A DNA stretch of 64,000 nucleotides from Sphingobacterium pedocola (GCF_015209965.1 NZ_MU158689.1:388648-452647), one strand, 5' to 3'; counted from the stretch's first letter, positions 45,437 to 54,332 are shown. Translations and numbers: made by a program. Notes: a model not told the origin generated them from the sequence alone.

Positions 45437-45537
45437 GCAGAAAAAGGGGCGATGGAGCTTAGCTCTATCTTATAATAGTGTCACCTTTTGTTCTGCTACC
45501 GGCCTATCATACACCTTGCAACAGGTAGTACGATAGA
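45437..45537 (+). repeat. Nested hairpins upstream of SusC
   Basis: GATGGAGC (45451-45458) / GCTCTATC (45462-45469) forms an 8-bp hairpin with one G-T pair. It is enclosed by GCAGAAAAAGG (45438-45448) pairing with CCTTTTGTTCTGC (45484-45496) with one bulge. A weaker hairpin (CTATC...GATAG) follows to about 45537. Together these suggest a folded leader or further RNA elements rather than coding DNA. Confidence 0.45.
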
Positions 45538-45743
45538 TTGATATCAACTTTTATTTTCGCACTTTAAAGGTAATGATAACTTTCTATTGGTACAAACCAT
45601 TTGGCATGGTTTATTGTCGTAGTACAATAAAATGTTAGGTCGGTCTTTTATTTTTATTCTGGAGAAGGCGTAAATCAATACCGATTAACCTTGTATGAAA
45701 GAGCTTCAAACGCATTCCGGATAAGTCACTGATTTGTTGATTT

Positions 45744-45763
45744 GTAAAGACTTAGGTCTTTAC
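45744..45763 (+). promoter_or_regulatory. Hairpin in the SusC leader
   Basis: A perfect 8-bp stem GTAAAGAC (45744-45751) / GTCTTTAC (45756-45763) with a 4-base loop, ending 16 bases before the SusC start codon. It could influence translation or mRNA stability. The rest of 45538-45743 holds only a 7-bp hairpin (AAACCAT/ATGGTTT) and no gene. Confidence 0.5.
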
Positions 45764-45779
45764 ACTAACCATTAAAAGA

Positions 45780-48700
45780 ATGCGAAAATTACGCAAAGGG
45801 GAAAGCTATGGGCTATTGCGAGCTATAGAAATTGCCCTAAATACAATAAAAAGATCGCCACTTCGCTACGCTCGTCGCGATGACGGAGATAAAAGTGGAG
45901 TAGAGGAAAGTAAGCGGTGCGTACCACCGATAGTATACCACACAAAGCTGGTGACTTTATTAATTTCTTTCATATGTGTGTTGTTTAGTGATGCCCAGGC
46001 GCAGTCGGGTCGTACACTCGGAGGGGAAGTACGCTCGGCTGCCGACGGGCAACCTATTGAGGGTGTATCCATTGAAGTGGGGAAGAAGTACACGCTAAGC
46101 GATAAAGAGGGAAAGTTCACTATCACCGTCGCCGAGCAAAAGGGTACATTAAAGATCAATCATATTGGGTTTGTTGGGCAAAGCCTTGCTTACGATGAAA
46201 CGACAACATCGCTAGATATCACGCTGCAGCCTATTGAAAACCAGATCGAAGAGGTCGACGTGGTCAGCACGGGATATCAGCGCATCCCCAAAGAACGGGC
46301 TACAGGGAGTTTTGAGTTTGTGGATTCGGCCTTGTTCAACAGGAAGGTATCCACCGACTTTGTGAGTAGGTTAGAAGATGTGGTGCCGAGTATATCAAGC
46401 AATAAGACCTATGCGCCAAATAGAGGAAGATATTTGGGGATCAATATCAGAGGTGTTAGTACCATGCGCTCCGAATTTCAGCCCTTGGTCGTTATTGATG
46501 GCGTGCCGTACCCAAATAATTTTGATGAATTTACGGGCAATTTTAACAATATCAATCCCAATGATGTAGAGAGTGTCACGGTTCTTAAGGATGCCGCTGC
46601 CTCCTCAATCTGGGGCGCACAATCGGGCAATGGCGTTATTATTGTCACAACGAAACGCGGGAAATACAACCAACCGTTTCAGTTGTCCGTGAATAGCAAT
46701 GTCACGGTGGGCCAAAAGCCCGATCTCTACTACTATCCACAGATGAACACGTCGGATTACATAGATCTGGAAAAGCAGATATTTGATGCAGGGTATTGGA
46801 ACAGTCGAATGAACCGGTACAGCGTGAACCTGACCCCTGTTGTTCAGTTACTAAAGAAGCATCGTGAACACGATATTACGGAAGAAGAATTAAACCTCGA
46901 ATTAGATGCGTTAAGGGGGATTGACATGCGTGAAGATTTTATGAAATATATCTATCGCGAATCGGTGAACCAACAGTACAGTGTGCAGATGCGCGGAGGT
47001 GGTGAAAAGATCAATACCGCTTTTTCAATTGGGTATGACAACAACCTGGATAACTTGGTTACCTCGTCCTATAGTCGTTTCACTGCAAAGAACAATACCC
47101 AGCTTAGACCCATCAAAAATCTGACGTTGGATATCGGTGTTACCTATACCGAATCCAAACGTAGGGAATCCGAACAGCCGATGGGATATAACTTGATGGG
47201 TAGAGGTGAAGGGAATTTTCCGTACATGCAGATGGCCGATGAGCAGGGGAATCCGCTGGTTGTCGATGCAATTTCACGCAATCCGATTTTTCGCGATACC
47301 GTAGCAGGAGGGAGGTTGCTAGACTGGAAGTACCGGCCCATAGCTGAACTTTATGAAACACATAATCTGGTTCGTATCCGAGAAACATTTCTAAATCTCG
47401 GTGCAAACTATCAAATATTGCCGTCGCTAAAGATTTCTGGTTTGTATGCCCATCAACGTGCAGCGCAGCCCATGGAGCTTTGGCGTGGAATGGGATCCGT
47501 ACACCAGCGCGAATTTATCAACTTTCGATCGTCTTGGGACAAAGACAATGTGTACTGGGGTATTCCCGTCGGAGAATACCTAAATACGCTTCACAGAAAC
47601 AATGTATCCAAACAGGGCCGCATACAAATCGACTTCAATGAGCGCTGGGGTGCCCACGAATTAAGTGCTATCGCCGGGGGAGAGATTCGACAAATAGATA
47701 GCGATATGATATCGAGTATCTTTTGGGGCTACGATAGCGAAACGATGTCTTTTCAATCCGTGCAGGTAGGCAGCCAGGTCCCCGCGCTGAATGGTATTGC
47801 AGGTAACATCCTTCTTATGGATTTTTCGCAGAATGGCGCCTATACAAATCGGTACAGATCGACTTTTGCAAATGCATCATATAGCTATTCAGCGCGGTAC
47901 ACACTTAGCGGAAGCGTGCGTAAAGATGCTTCTAACCTTTTTGGGGTGAATGCAAATGACCGCGGACAGCCCTTCTGGTCTATAGGTGCCGCATGGACGC
48001 TCTCCAATGAAAACTTTATAAATAGCGACTGGTTTCCGTTACTAAAACTCCGGGCCACATACGGATACAATGGAAATGTGAATAACAGTACAGCAGCATA
48101 TCCCATTATAAACGTTTCGTCATCGGCGGATTATATTACCGGACAAAATTATGCTACGATCCAATCGCCTCCAAATCCTTCGCTCCGTTGGGAACGGGTT
48201 GGTATGTTTAATCTGGGCTTAGATTTTGCGATCAGGAACAATCGCCTCTCGGGAGCAATCGAATATTATATCAAAAGATCGAAAGATCTTATTGCGCCGA
48301 CCCAGATTGATCCTACCACGGGCTTTACCAGTTTGAATATTAACAGTGCTGATCTAGATGGCCGCGGCGTGGACCTCACCCTAAATTCGCTCAACGTCAG
48401 TACGCGATCTTTTGTCTGGTCGTCCAATCTTGTCTTTGCTTACAACAGGACCGAGGTTGCGAGGTCTTTTGTAAGTAACGATCGTGCCCGAAATTATGTG
48501 ACCGGGCCGCATAGTATGACATTGACACCCATCGAAGGGATGAATCTCTATAGTGCACTGGGCTATAGATGGGCAGGTCTAGATCCGGCGGATGGAACAC
48601 CACGCGGATATCTGGATGGGGAGGTATCAAAAGATTATGCCGCACTGGTCAACCAGTCGACGATCGGAGAGTTGGAAAATATGGGCACGACAAAGCCGCT

Positions 48701-49169
48701 GTATTTCGGGTCGCTCCGTAATAACTTCCGTTTTAAAGCAGTGGAACTATCCTTTAACATAGCCTATAATCTAGGCCACAAATTCCGTAGGTACTCGTTC
48801 GACAACCGCTATTTTATCGATCAGGGTGTAGGCCATGCCGATTATGCTAACCGCTGGCAAAAGCCGGGTGATGAGCAATGGACAGATGTACCGGCTTTCA
48901 CGTATCCCAACAATCTGTATGCAAGCGATCTATATTATTACTCGTCGGCCCTGATCGAAGATGCCAGCTGGATTAAACTAAGGGATATCCAACTAAGCTA
49001 TACGATTCCGGCAATGAATAATATTCCCCTAAAAAATGCGCGGATATATGCCTACGCTCAGCACATCGGTACGCTCTGGCTTGCAAATGCGCATCGCATT
49101 GATCCCGAGTTTGGAAAGATTGTTCCAGATCCACTTACCTTATCACTAGGTTTAAATTTTAATCTTTAA
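45780..49169 (+). CDS. SusC/RagA family TonB-linked transporter (SusC-SusD-TlpA locus)
   Basis: An outer-membrane importer of 1129 residues. The N-terminus is unusually long: about 55 residues of charged sequence come before the hydrophobic signal segment KLVTLLISFICVLFSDAQAQ (56-75). Codons 24-36 of that extension are encoded by a REP-like repeat. A carboxypeptidase-regulatory-like domain follows (GGEVRSAADGQPIEGVSIEV), then EEVDVVSTGYQRIPKERATG at the plug, DAAASSIWGAQSGNGVIIVT, and a barrel ending LSLGLNFNL. No better start codon was found between 45780 and the signal segment. SusD and a TlpA redoxin follow, suggesting peptide or protein-linked substrates. Confidence 0.92.
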   Translation: MRKLRKGESYGLLRAIEIALNTIKRSPLRYARRDDGDKSGVEESKRCVPPIVYHTKLVTLLISFICVLFSDAQAQSGRTLGGEVRSAADGQPIEGVSIEVGKKYTLSDKEGKFTITVAEQKGTLKINHIGFVGQSLAYDETTTSLDITLQPIENQIEEVDVVSTGYQRIPKERATGSFEFVDSALFNRKVSTDFVSRLEDVVPSISSNKTYAPNRGRYLGINIRGVSTMRSEFQPLVVIDGVPYPNNFDEFTGNFNNINPNDVESVTVLKDAAASSIWGAQSGNGVIIVTTKRGKYNQPFQLSVNSNVTVGQKPDLYYYPQMNTSDYIDLEKQIFDAGYWNSRMNRYSVNLTPVVQLLKKHREHDITEEELNLELDALRGIDMREDFMKYIYRESVNQQYSVQMRGGGEKINTAFSIGYDNNLDNLVTSSYSRFTAKNNTQLRPIKNLTLDIGVTYTESKRRESEQPMGYNLMGRGEGNFPYMQMADEQGNPLVVDAISRNPIFRDTVAGGRLLDWKYRPIAELYETHNLVRIRETFLNLGANYQILPSLKISGLYAHQRAAQPMELWRGMGSVHQREFINFRSSWDKDNVYWGIPVGEYLNTLHRNNVSKQGRIQIDFNERWGAHELSAIAGGEIRQIDSDMISSIFWGYDSETMSFQSVQVGSQVPALNGIAGNILLMDFSQNGAYTNRYRSTFANASYSYSARYTLSGSVRKDASNLFGVNANDRGQPFWSIGAAWTLSNENFINSDWFPLLKLRATYGYNGNVNNSTAAYPIINVSSSADYITGQNYATIQSPPNPSLRWERVGMFNLGLDFAIRNNRLSGAIEYYIKRSKDLIAPTQIDPTTGFTSLNINSADLDGRGVDLTLNSLNVSTRSFVWSSNLVFAYNRTEVARSFVSNDRARNYVTGPHSMTLTPIEGMNLYSALGYRWAGLDPADGTPRGYLDGEVSKDYAALVNQSTIGELENMGTTKPLYFGSLRNNFRFKAVELSFNIAYNLGHKFRRYSFDNRYFIDQGVGHADYANRWQKPGDEQWTDVPAFTYPNNLYASDLYYYSSALIEDASWIKLRDIQLSYTIPAMNNIPLKNARIYAYAQHIGTLWLANAHRIDPEFGKIVPDPLTLSLGLNFNL
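45849..45888. repeat. REP-like repeat inside the SusC signal extension
   Basis: The segment with CTTCGCTACGCTCGTCGCGA at its core resembles the widespread Bacteroidota intergenic repeat of the form (CGTCATTGCGAGCGTAGCGAAG or its complement). It carries the short inverted repeat ATCGC/GCGAT. Here it is read in frame as part of a protein. Confidence 0.55.
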
Positions 49170-49173
49170 TACC

Positions 49174-50529
49174 ATGAGGAATTATCTATTATATGTATTA
49201 CCAGCCCTATTATGCACAGGCTGTTCCGGTTTTTTGGATATCAAACCTGATCAAAAAATGGCCATACCCAATACATTGGAGCATGCTGATCTCCTGCTAA
49301 ATGATTATACCAGTATGAATACCGGATACCCCGCATTAGGTGAGATCTCTGCTGATGATTATTTTCTCCGCAGTAATAACTGGCAGTCTATATCTGATAT
49401 GGACGAGCGGCAGGCGTACATTTGGCAAGATGAGGATATCGTGAATACGGTGCAATGGCAAAATCCCTATCAAACGATATATAGGTCCAATCAGGTATTG
49501 GAAGTGTTGGGGGAGTTGGACCGGAATGTCGAAACAGCTAAGTACGATAAAATATTTGGAGGAGCACATTTTTATCGGGCTTTTGCCCTACATCAGGTCG
49601 CCCGTGTGTTTGCACCGGCCTATGATCCAAATAGTGCAAACCAAGAACTAGGAATCCCCCTGCGTTTAAGCCCCGATCTGGATATTAAATCAATACGCGC
49701 TACATTACAGCAGACCTTCGAGCAGATTACAAATGATTATAAGCAGGCCGTAATGAGCTTGCCCATTACGGAGACTTTGCTGGGCAGACCTTCCAAAGCT
49801 TCGGCATATGCCGGCCTAGCAAGGATGTACCTGGACATGGCGGATTATGAGCAGGCTTATCGATACGCAGACTCATGTCTGGGGATTTATAGTGCCCTTC
49901 AGGATTTTAACGACGTTAATTTAGGTAGCGCCATGCCAATCACCCGGTTTAATAAAGAAGTACTCTTTTCCGCGGCCAGCTCATTGGCCGGCCCCTTAGC
50001 ACAGACCTTTGCACGAATCGATACCAATCTTTACAAATCCTATTATGACGATGATCTGCGCAAGCAGGCATTTTTTCAGCATAACACTAACGATGTAGGT
50101 ACATATGCATTTAAAGGTACCTACAGTGGTTCGCACGTAGGCGTCTTCGTTGGCCTGACTACGAGCGAACTCTATTTGATAAGGTCTGAGGCTGCGGTGC
50201 GTACGAATCGACCGGATCAAGCGCTCTCGGATGTCAATCATTTATTAATGCACCGTTGGAACGAGGATGTACCGTATCCGGATATTACGGAGCAACAGCC
50301 CGATCGATTGCTGGAGATTATTTTGGACGAGCGCCGCAAGGAACTGATTTTCCGTGGGCAGCGGTGGGCAGATCTCAAACGATTAAATCAAGACCCGCGG
50401 TTTGCAAAAACTTTGATGCGGAATATCGACGGGCAGGAATATCGTCTTGAACCAAACTCCCCGAAATATGCGATCAAAATACCGTTGATCGTGATCGAGG
50501 AGACAGGGATGGAGCAGAATAAAAGGTAG
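49174..50529 (+). CDS. SusD/RagB family outer-membrane lipoprotein (SusC-SusD-TlpA locus)
   Basis: A lipoprotein of 451 residues with signal MRNYLLYVLPALLCTGC, lipidated at Cys17, followed by SGFLDIKPDQKM. SusD-typical segments are HFYRAFALHQVARVF near 130, SKASAYAGLARMYLDMADYE near 210, and the C-terminal ERRKELIFRGQRWADLKRLN. It starts 4 bases after the SusC stop and must be co-translated. It should cap the SusC pore; the substrate is unknown. Confidence 0.93.
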   Translation: MRNYLLYVLPALLCTGCSGFLDIKPDQKMAIPNTLEHADLLLNDYTSMNTGYPALGEISADDYFLRSNNWQSISDMDERQAYIWQDEDIVNTVQWQNPYQTIYRSNQVLEVLGELDRNVETAKYDKIFGGAHFYRAFALHQVARVFAPAYDPNSANQELGIPLRLSPDLDIKSIRATLQQTFEQITNDYKQAVMSLPITETLLGRPSKASAYAGLARMYLDMADYEQAYRYADSCLGIYSALQDFNDVNLGSAMPITRFNKEVLFSAASSLAGPLAQTFARIDTNLYKSYYDDDLRKQAFFQHNTNDVGTYAFKGTYSGSHVGVFVGLTTSELYLIRSEAAVRTNRPDQALSDVNHLLMHRWNEDVPYPDITEQQPDRLLEIILDERRKELIFRGQRWADLKRLNQDPRFAKTLMRNIDGQEYRLEPNSPKYAIKIPLIVIEETGMEQNKR

Positions 50530-50540
50530 CGTTTGGAGAT

Positions 50541-50632
50541 CCGTCATGTCGAACTCGACGATAAGAGAGGAGATATCTATGGACTATGCACATTAACTTG
50601 TCTATAGACCTCTCCTGTCGTCGAGGTGACGG
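50541..50632. repeat. Large imperfect palindromic repeat between SusD and TlpA
   Basis: The left arm (50541-50582) and right arm (50601-50632) are imperfect reverse complements: CCGTCA..CTCGACGA..AGAGAGG on the left pairs with CCTCTCCTGTCGTCGAGGTGACGG-type sequence on the right, with small insertions. It has the look of an interspersed repeat unit and would fold into a long hairpin within the operon message. Confidence 0.65.
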
Positions 50633-50657
50633 ACTTTGATAATAAGAATATAAAAAC

Positions 50658-51902
50658 ATGAAGAAGATTATAACATATATTATTTTATGGAACGTAGTTG
50701 GGGTAGGCTATGCACAACAGAAGCAGGTGGATTTGAGCAAGCAGGTGAGGGTAGGGGAAGCGATGCCAACTTTAGATCCACAACAGGTTTTGTTTTATAA
50801 CCAGAACCATATCAATCTCGGCGACTACCGGGAGAAGGTATTGATCTTGGATTTTTTTGACACATATTGTTCAAGCTGTATTGCTTCACTACCAAAGCTG
50901 CAAAAGCTACAGAATGAAATGGGGGATCAGTTACAGATTGTAATGGTTACCTGGCAGGATAGGGAAACCATCGAAAAATTTTGGTCATCGAATAAATTTG
51001 TAATGGAGCATAAGATCCATTTGCCGATGATCTACAGTGACTCGCTGTTGCGGAAATATTTTCCGCACCGGGTTATTTCGCATGTGGTATGGGGCTATCA
51101 AGGCAGCGTGCAGGCGATTACACAACCTGATTTTGTGACAGGTGATCGCATTATTCAGCTGTATAGAGATGGTAATATCAAGCTGCCATTGAAATATGAC
51201 TTCGAAGACAATAGAAAGCAAAATGCTAACATACAGAATAGCAAGGGATCCGTATCGCTTACTGGATTTCAGGAGGGGAGACCAACGACGAGCTATGCTT
51301 ATGGATTGGATAGTTTGACTGGTATGTACAAGACTTCATTCTACAATATGCCAATATTTGGAGCCTATACAGCTGTATGGAGCAAAATCAAAAAGCCTGA
51401 ATTTATCATGAAACCTGAGCGTATCGTATGGGAGGTACGGGATTCGAGTTTATACAAAAACTTTGGCCCGCAGGGAGCAGGGCAGATCTGGCTGTCGCAG
51501 CACGGGATATGCTACGAACGTTATGATCAGGTGGCGCGTAGTGAAAAAGAACAAGCGGAAATAGTTTTGCAGGATTTAAATAGTTTACTTGGTGTTAACG
51601 TGTATTGGTCAACTAAAAAGATGCCCACTTTAGTCATCGAAGGAAAATACAGGAAGCCGCAGGATTTCGAATCGATAAAAGGACAAATGATGGAAGGAAC
51701 CTCTGTATTGGCCTTTAGTCTCGATATGGCAGGAGGATATCCTCCCGTAGTTGATGAAGTAAATAGCAAAGAGTTTCTGGTATTGCCTAGATATAAAACT
51801 CTGGCGGATCTCAACCAGCTCCTTAAAAGCTATAATCTTCGTATTATAGAAAAGAAGGCTGATTTGGAAGTGTTGATTTTTCAGGAGAGCGGAAGCAGAT
51901 AA
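50658..51902 (+). CDS. TlpA-like redoxin with long C-terminal domain
   Basis: An exported protein of 414 residues. The signal MKKIITYIILWNVVGVGYAQ is followed immediately by a thioredoxin fold with the active site CSSC (Cys71 and Cys74) in ILDFFDTYCSSCIASLP. Here the redoxin domain is N-terminal, unlike the C-terminal placement in the other TlpA genes of the window, and is followed by about 230 residues that I cannot assign (including VNVYWSTKKMPTLVIEGKYR near 315). It is the last gene of the SusC-SusD locus. A role in surface or periplasmic disulfide chemistry is likely. Confidence 0.88.
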   Translation: MKKIITYIILWNVVGVGYAQQKQVDLSKQVRVGEAMPTLDPQQVLFYNQNHINLGDYREKVLILDFFDTYCSSCIASLPKLQKLQNEMGDQLQIVMVTWQDRETIEKFWSSNKFVMEHKIHLPMIYSDSLLRKYFPHRVISHVVWGYQGSVQAITQPDFVTGDRIIQLYRDGNIKLPLKYDFEDNRKQNANIQNSKGSVSLTGFQEGRPTTSYAYGLDSLTGMYKTSFYNMPIFGAYTAVWSKIKKPEFIMKPERIVWEVRDSSLYKNFGPQGAGQIWLSQHGICYERYDQVARSEKEQAEIVLQDLNSLLGVNVYWSTKKMPTLVIEGKYRKPQDFESIKGQMMEGTSVLAFSLDMAGGYPPVVDEVNSKEFLVLPRYKTLADLNQLLKSYNLRIIEKKADLEVLIFQESGSR

Positions 51903-51916
51903 TCTAAGGACACAAT

Positions 51917-51942
51917 AAGGGGTTAGCGCTAACTAACCCCTT
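51917..51942. terminator. Bidirectional terminator
   Basis: A perfect 10-bp stem AAGGGGTTAG (51917-51926) / CTAACCCCTT (51933-51942) with a 6-base loop, between the convergent TlpA and small-protein genes; short T-runs occur on both strands. Confidence 0.75.
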
Positions 51943-51971
51943 TCCGGATAAATTTATATGTTCTTACCTAT

Positions 51972-52184
51972 CTAATCCTTAAGCTGAACATTCGTCGATG
52001 GATTTCTGTTATTCAGTGCAATGATCATTTCATTCTTCAATGCCTCTGTTAAAACAGGTTGTCCACCAGCGTTATCAGCTTGAACCGCACAGATTTGGTC
52101 AGTTCCACCACATGAAGGTGATGGATTTAACGTGTAATCTGCTGGTTCGGTAGGATTAGAGCCGGTAAATTGAAACCAAGCCAT
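51972..52184 (-). CDS. Small DUF6520-like protein
   Basis: A 70-residue protein starting MAWFQFTGSNPTEPADYTLN with two cysteines in PSCGGTDQICAVQA (about 23-36) and the end NNRNPSTNVQLKD. This matches the mature part of small DUF6520-type proteins of Bacteroidota, but without their signal peptide. A good ribosome-binding site (GGAGGT) lies 6 bases upstream. The function is unknown; the two close cysteines could form a disulfide. It follows, at a distance, the 139-residue gene on the same strand, and faces a SusCD-TlpA operon; such small proteins often recur beside these loci. Confidence 0.65.
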   Translation of the reverse strand: MAWFQFTGSNPTEPADYTLNPSPSCGGTDQICAVQADNAGGQPVLTEALKNEMIIALNNRNPSTNVQLKD

Positions 52185-52589
52185 AATGACCTCCGATTTT
52201 TAACTATCTTTACTTAGATTTATAAGGTTACAACATGTTACTCGCATGTTGGCCGCTGTGCCTCCGGCTTCCGGGGGCATTGCTTTTTTTATAGCAAGCG
52301 GTCTTGAATATTATCATTTCCCCGCCCCACGGGGGAATAACGCAAACTTACGCCAGCGCCATAGGGCCGGGCTGCGGAGCAGGCACCTCATATCCATTCT
52401 CCGATAAGCCACAGCAAGAATGGATCTGTTATAGATCATGGGCGATAAGCCGTAATGGGCTTCCTTGCGCCTTACGTTGTTCCGTTCTGCTGCGTACTTT
52501 CTTCTGCTTGTATGTAAGCTGTTGCTCGTCATGTATTCTGTTTTTAAAGAATGTGCTACAATGGGAGAGGGTGCATCATAGCCTTATCC
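52185..52589. other. Structured, GC-richer spacer of unclear origin
   Basis: Several strong inverted repeats lie close together. CAACATG (52231-52237) / CATGTTG (52245-52251) is perfect. TGCCTCCGG (52259-52267) / CCGGGGGCA (52271-52279) has a 3-base loop, one G-T pair and a 7-base T-run soon after (to 52290). TTCCCCG/CGGGGGAA lies near 52318-52336. Overlapping frames on both strands give only arginine-rich or low-complexity products and I do not accept them as genes. It may be a folded RNA region or a remnant of a mobile element. Confidence 0.45.
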
Positions 52590-53009
52590 TTAAGCGTTTT
52601 CTAAATAAAAAATGCGAACGGCAAGCGATACCGTGTAATCGGGGTCTACCTCGTCCTTTACTGCTACGGATTGGCTCTGCACCCGTTGTAACCGCTCTTC
52701 CCAAATAACAACCTTTGGATTTTGAGCTGTTGCTCGTTGCTTACGGTTCTCGTCTTTATCCAACGTAATATTACCTCGGTGCTGCAATACATTTTCCAAG
52801 GAGGTGCCGTACGATTCTTGCGCAAGTACACCCAAGCTGATGACAAACTCCCGCTGCTCGGCACTAAGGCTAAATCGGTAGCAAACCCAGTCTACAAAAT
52901 TAGCCCGTATTAGAGCACATTCTTGATCGATACCGGTTTGCCCCAACTGGTAGACCTCGTATTGCCATTCGTCTACGCCTAAGGATGTAAATGCAAATTG
53001 TTTGTTCAT
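52590..53009 (-). CDS. Conserved-looking 139-residue protein, unrecognised
   Basis: A protein starting MNKQFAFTSLGVDEWQYEVY, mixed alpha/beta and acidic, with an Asp/Glu/Gln-rich middle and a beta-like end (SLAVRIFYLENA). No signal peptide or membrane segment. The opening pattern (EWQYEVYQLGQTGIDQECAL, then IRANFVDWVCYRF and LSAEQREFV) recalls small uncharacterised Bacteroidota proteins found beside DUF6520-like genes. The function is unknown. It is transcribed toward the DUF6520-like gene across a 405-base structured spacer. Confidence 0.6.
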   Translation of the reverse strand: MNKQFAFTSLGVDEWQYEVYQLGQTGIDQECALIRANFVDWVCYRFSLSAEQREFVISLGVLAQESYGTSLENVLQHRGNITLDKDENRKQRATAQNPKVVIWEERLQRVQSQSVAVKDEVDPDYTVSLAVRIFYLENA

Positions 53010-53247
53010 GATATATTGTTTTACTGTTTAAAAAAGGAATCTAATTCCCGTTAATTGGTACCGGTAAAGCTAGGGGCAATCAAAAACAAAATAAAAGCTT
53101 TTTTTGCCAAAGGGCGTAAAGTGGGTTTACGCAGGAGTGAAACCCAAAAAATAGGGAGTAAAGTGTCGATAACTCTATGTAATCGATTGTTTTGGTAGAT
53201 TTTTTTTGTTATTATTGAATATCGTATGTACCAAACCTCAATTATTT

Positions 53248-54315
53248 ATGAAGATTATACCCGTATGGAAGGAATTTCTTAAATCAGAATATTACAATTT
53301 TGGAATAGTAATAGGCATCTCTTTATCGACGGGTCTATTAGTAGCGCTGTTTCCTTTTCAAGATCTAACACCATCAAATATCTTTCGCTTTCCCATATTA
53401 ATCGTCACCTTGGAAGCTGCATTTATCGCCGGCCTCATTATCACATGGGTCATGTTTGTATCCTGGGTACTCGACGGAAAGTATGACTGGTTGGTAGCTA
53501 CCTCAAAACGGGCAGTCTATCAGATGCTCTACGGTGGTGTCGTTTCTGTGGGAATTATTACCAGCGTACTGGGCATGGTATATGGTAGACCGTTGTTTGA
53601 TATTGATACATTTCAATATCTTTTTGCCCTGCAATTGTTGCTGGTATACTTGATTAATGACCGGGCCTATATGATCTATTTGGCAAAGCGAAAGCGTAAC
53701 TTCAAAAAAGAACTGGTAATTCGGGACGAGCAGTTGCGCCATCAGGCCTTTGAATTGCAACTTCTTACAGATAAAAATAAGATGCAAGAAAATCAGCTAC
53801 TCGATCTAAAAGACCAACACGCAGCTTTTCGATCGGAACTGGCAACATATACCGACTCGATTATAACGCTTAAAGCGGAACTTGGGGAGAAGGAGGCAAT
53901 GCTTCAGCAATATCTGATGCCACCTCAGGAAATAGCGCCGTATACCTTAAAAATTGCAAATAATGAGCGCGTATTTCTCGAATCTGAAATCCGAGGATTT
54001 GAAATCGATGGCCAGCTCAATAAAAAGCCGCTGATCCACCTGCATACCACCACAGGAGAAAAAATATTGACCTCAGAAAAGGGACTTAATAAAGTTGAAA
54101 AAAAGTACCCGACGTTTCCGCGTTTGAATCGGCAACTCCTGGTTGCGCCACACGCAATAGAAAGCTATGAACTTAATGGCACCGATGGTGCTTATGTACG
54201 CGTAAACTTTAAAGAGGACGTAGTCCCAGTTAGCGAAGAGAATTGGACGAAAATTGGAGATAAGATAAGGATCATAGTCGCAGAAAATAATAACAGTAGT
54301 AGTGCAGCATCTTAG
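53248..54315 (+). CDS. Membrane-anchored LytTR-family transcriptional regulator
   Basis: About 355 residues from ATG 53248 (MKIIPVWKEF); a TTG further upstream only adds an odd N-terminus. Four membrane helices lie at about 17-36, 48-72, 92-112 and 122-140. A long coiled coil (about 145-215, rich in Gln/Leu/Glu) leads to a C-terminal LytTR-type domain (about 225-340), recognised by VFLESEIRGFEIDGQLNKKP and FPRLNRQLLVAPHAIESYEL. It would bind DNA from the membrane, with dimerisation through the coiled coil. Targets are unknown; nearby SusCD-TlpA and small-protein genes are candidates. The gene at 40346 has a similar plan. Confidence 0.8.
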   Translation: MKIIPVWKEFLKSEYYNFGIVIGISLSTGLLVALFPFQDLTPSNIFRFPILIVTLEAAFIAGLIITWVMFVSWVLDGKYDWLVATSKRAVYQMLYGGVVSVGIITSVLGMVYGRPLFDIDTFQYLFALQLLLVYLINDRAYMIYLAKRKRNFKKELVIRDEQLRHQAFELQLLTDKNKMQENQLLDLKDQHAAFRSELATYTDSIITLKAELGEKEAMLQQYLMPPQEIAPYTLKIANNERVFLESEIRGFEIDGQLNKKPLIHLHTTTGEKILTSEKGLNKVEKKYPTFPRLNRQLLVAPHAIESYELNGTDGAYVRVNFKEDVVPVSEENWTKIGDKIRIIVAENNNSSSAAS

Positions 54316-54332
54316 TCCCTCTCCAAGATGCC

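Noticed and set aside
52304..52708. 134-codon plus-strand frame and 72-codon minus-strand frame in the structured spacer
   Set aside because: Cys/Arg/Ser-rich, overlapping each other and the 139-residue gene, with no ribosome-binding site.
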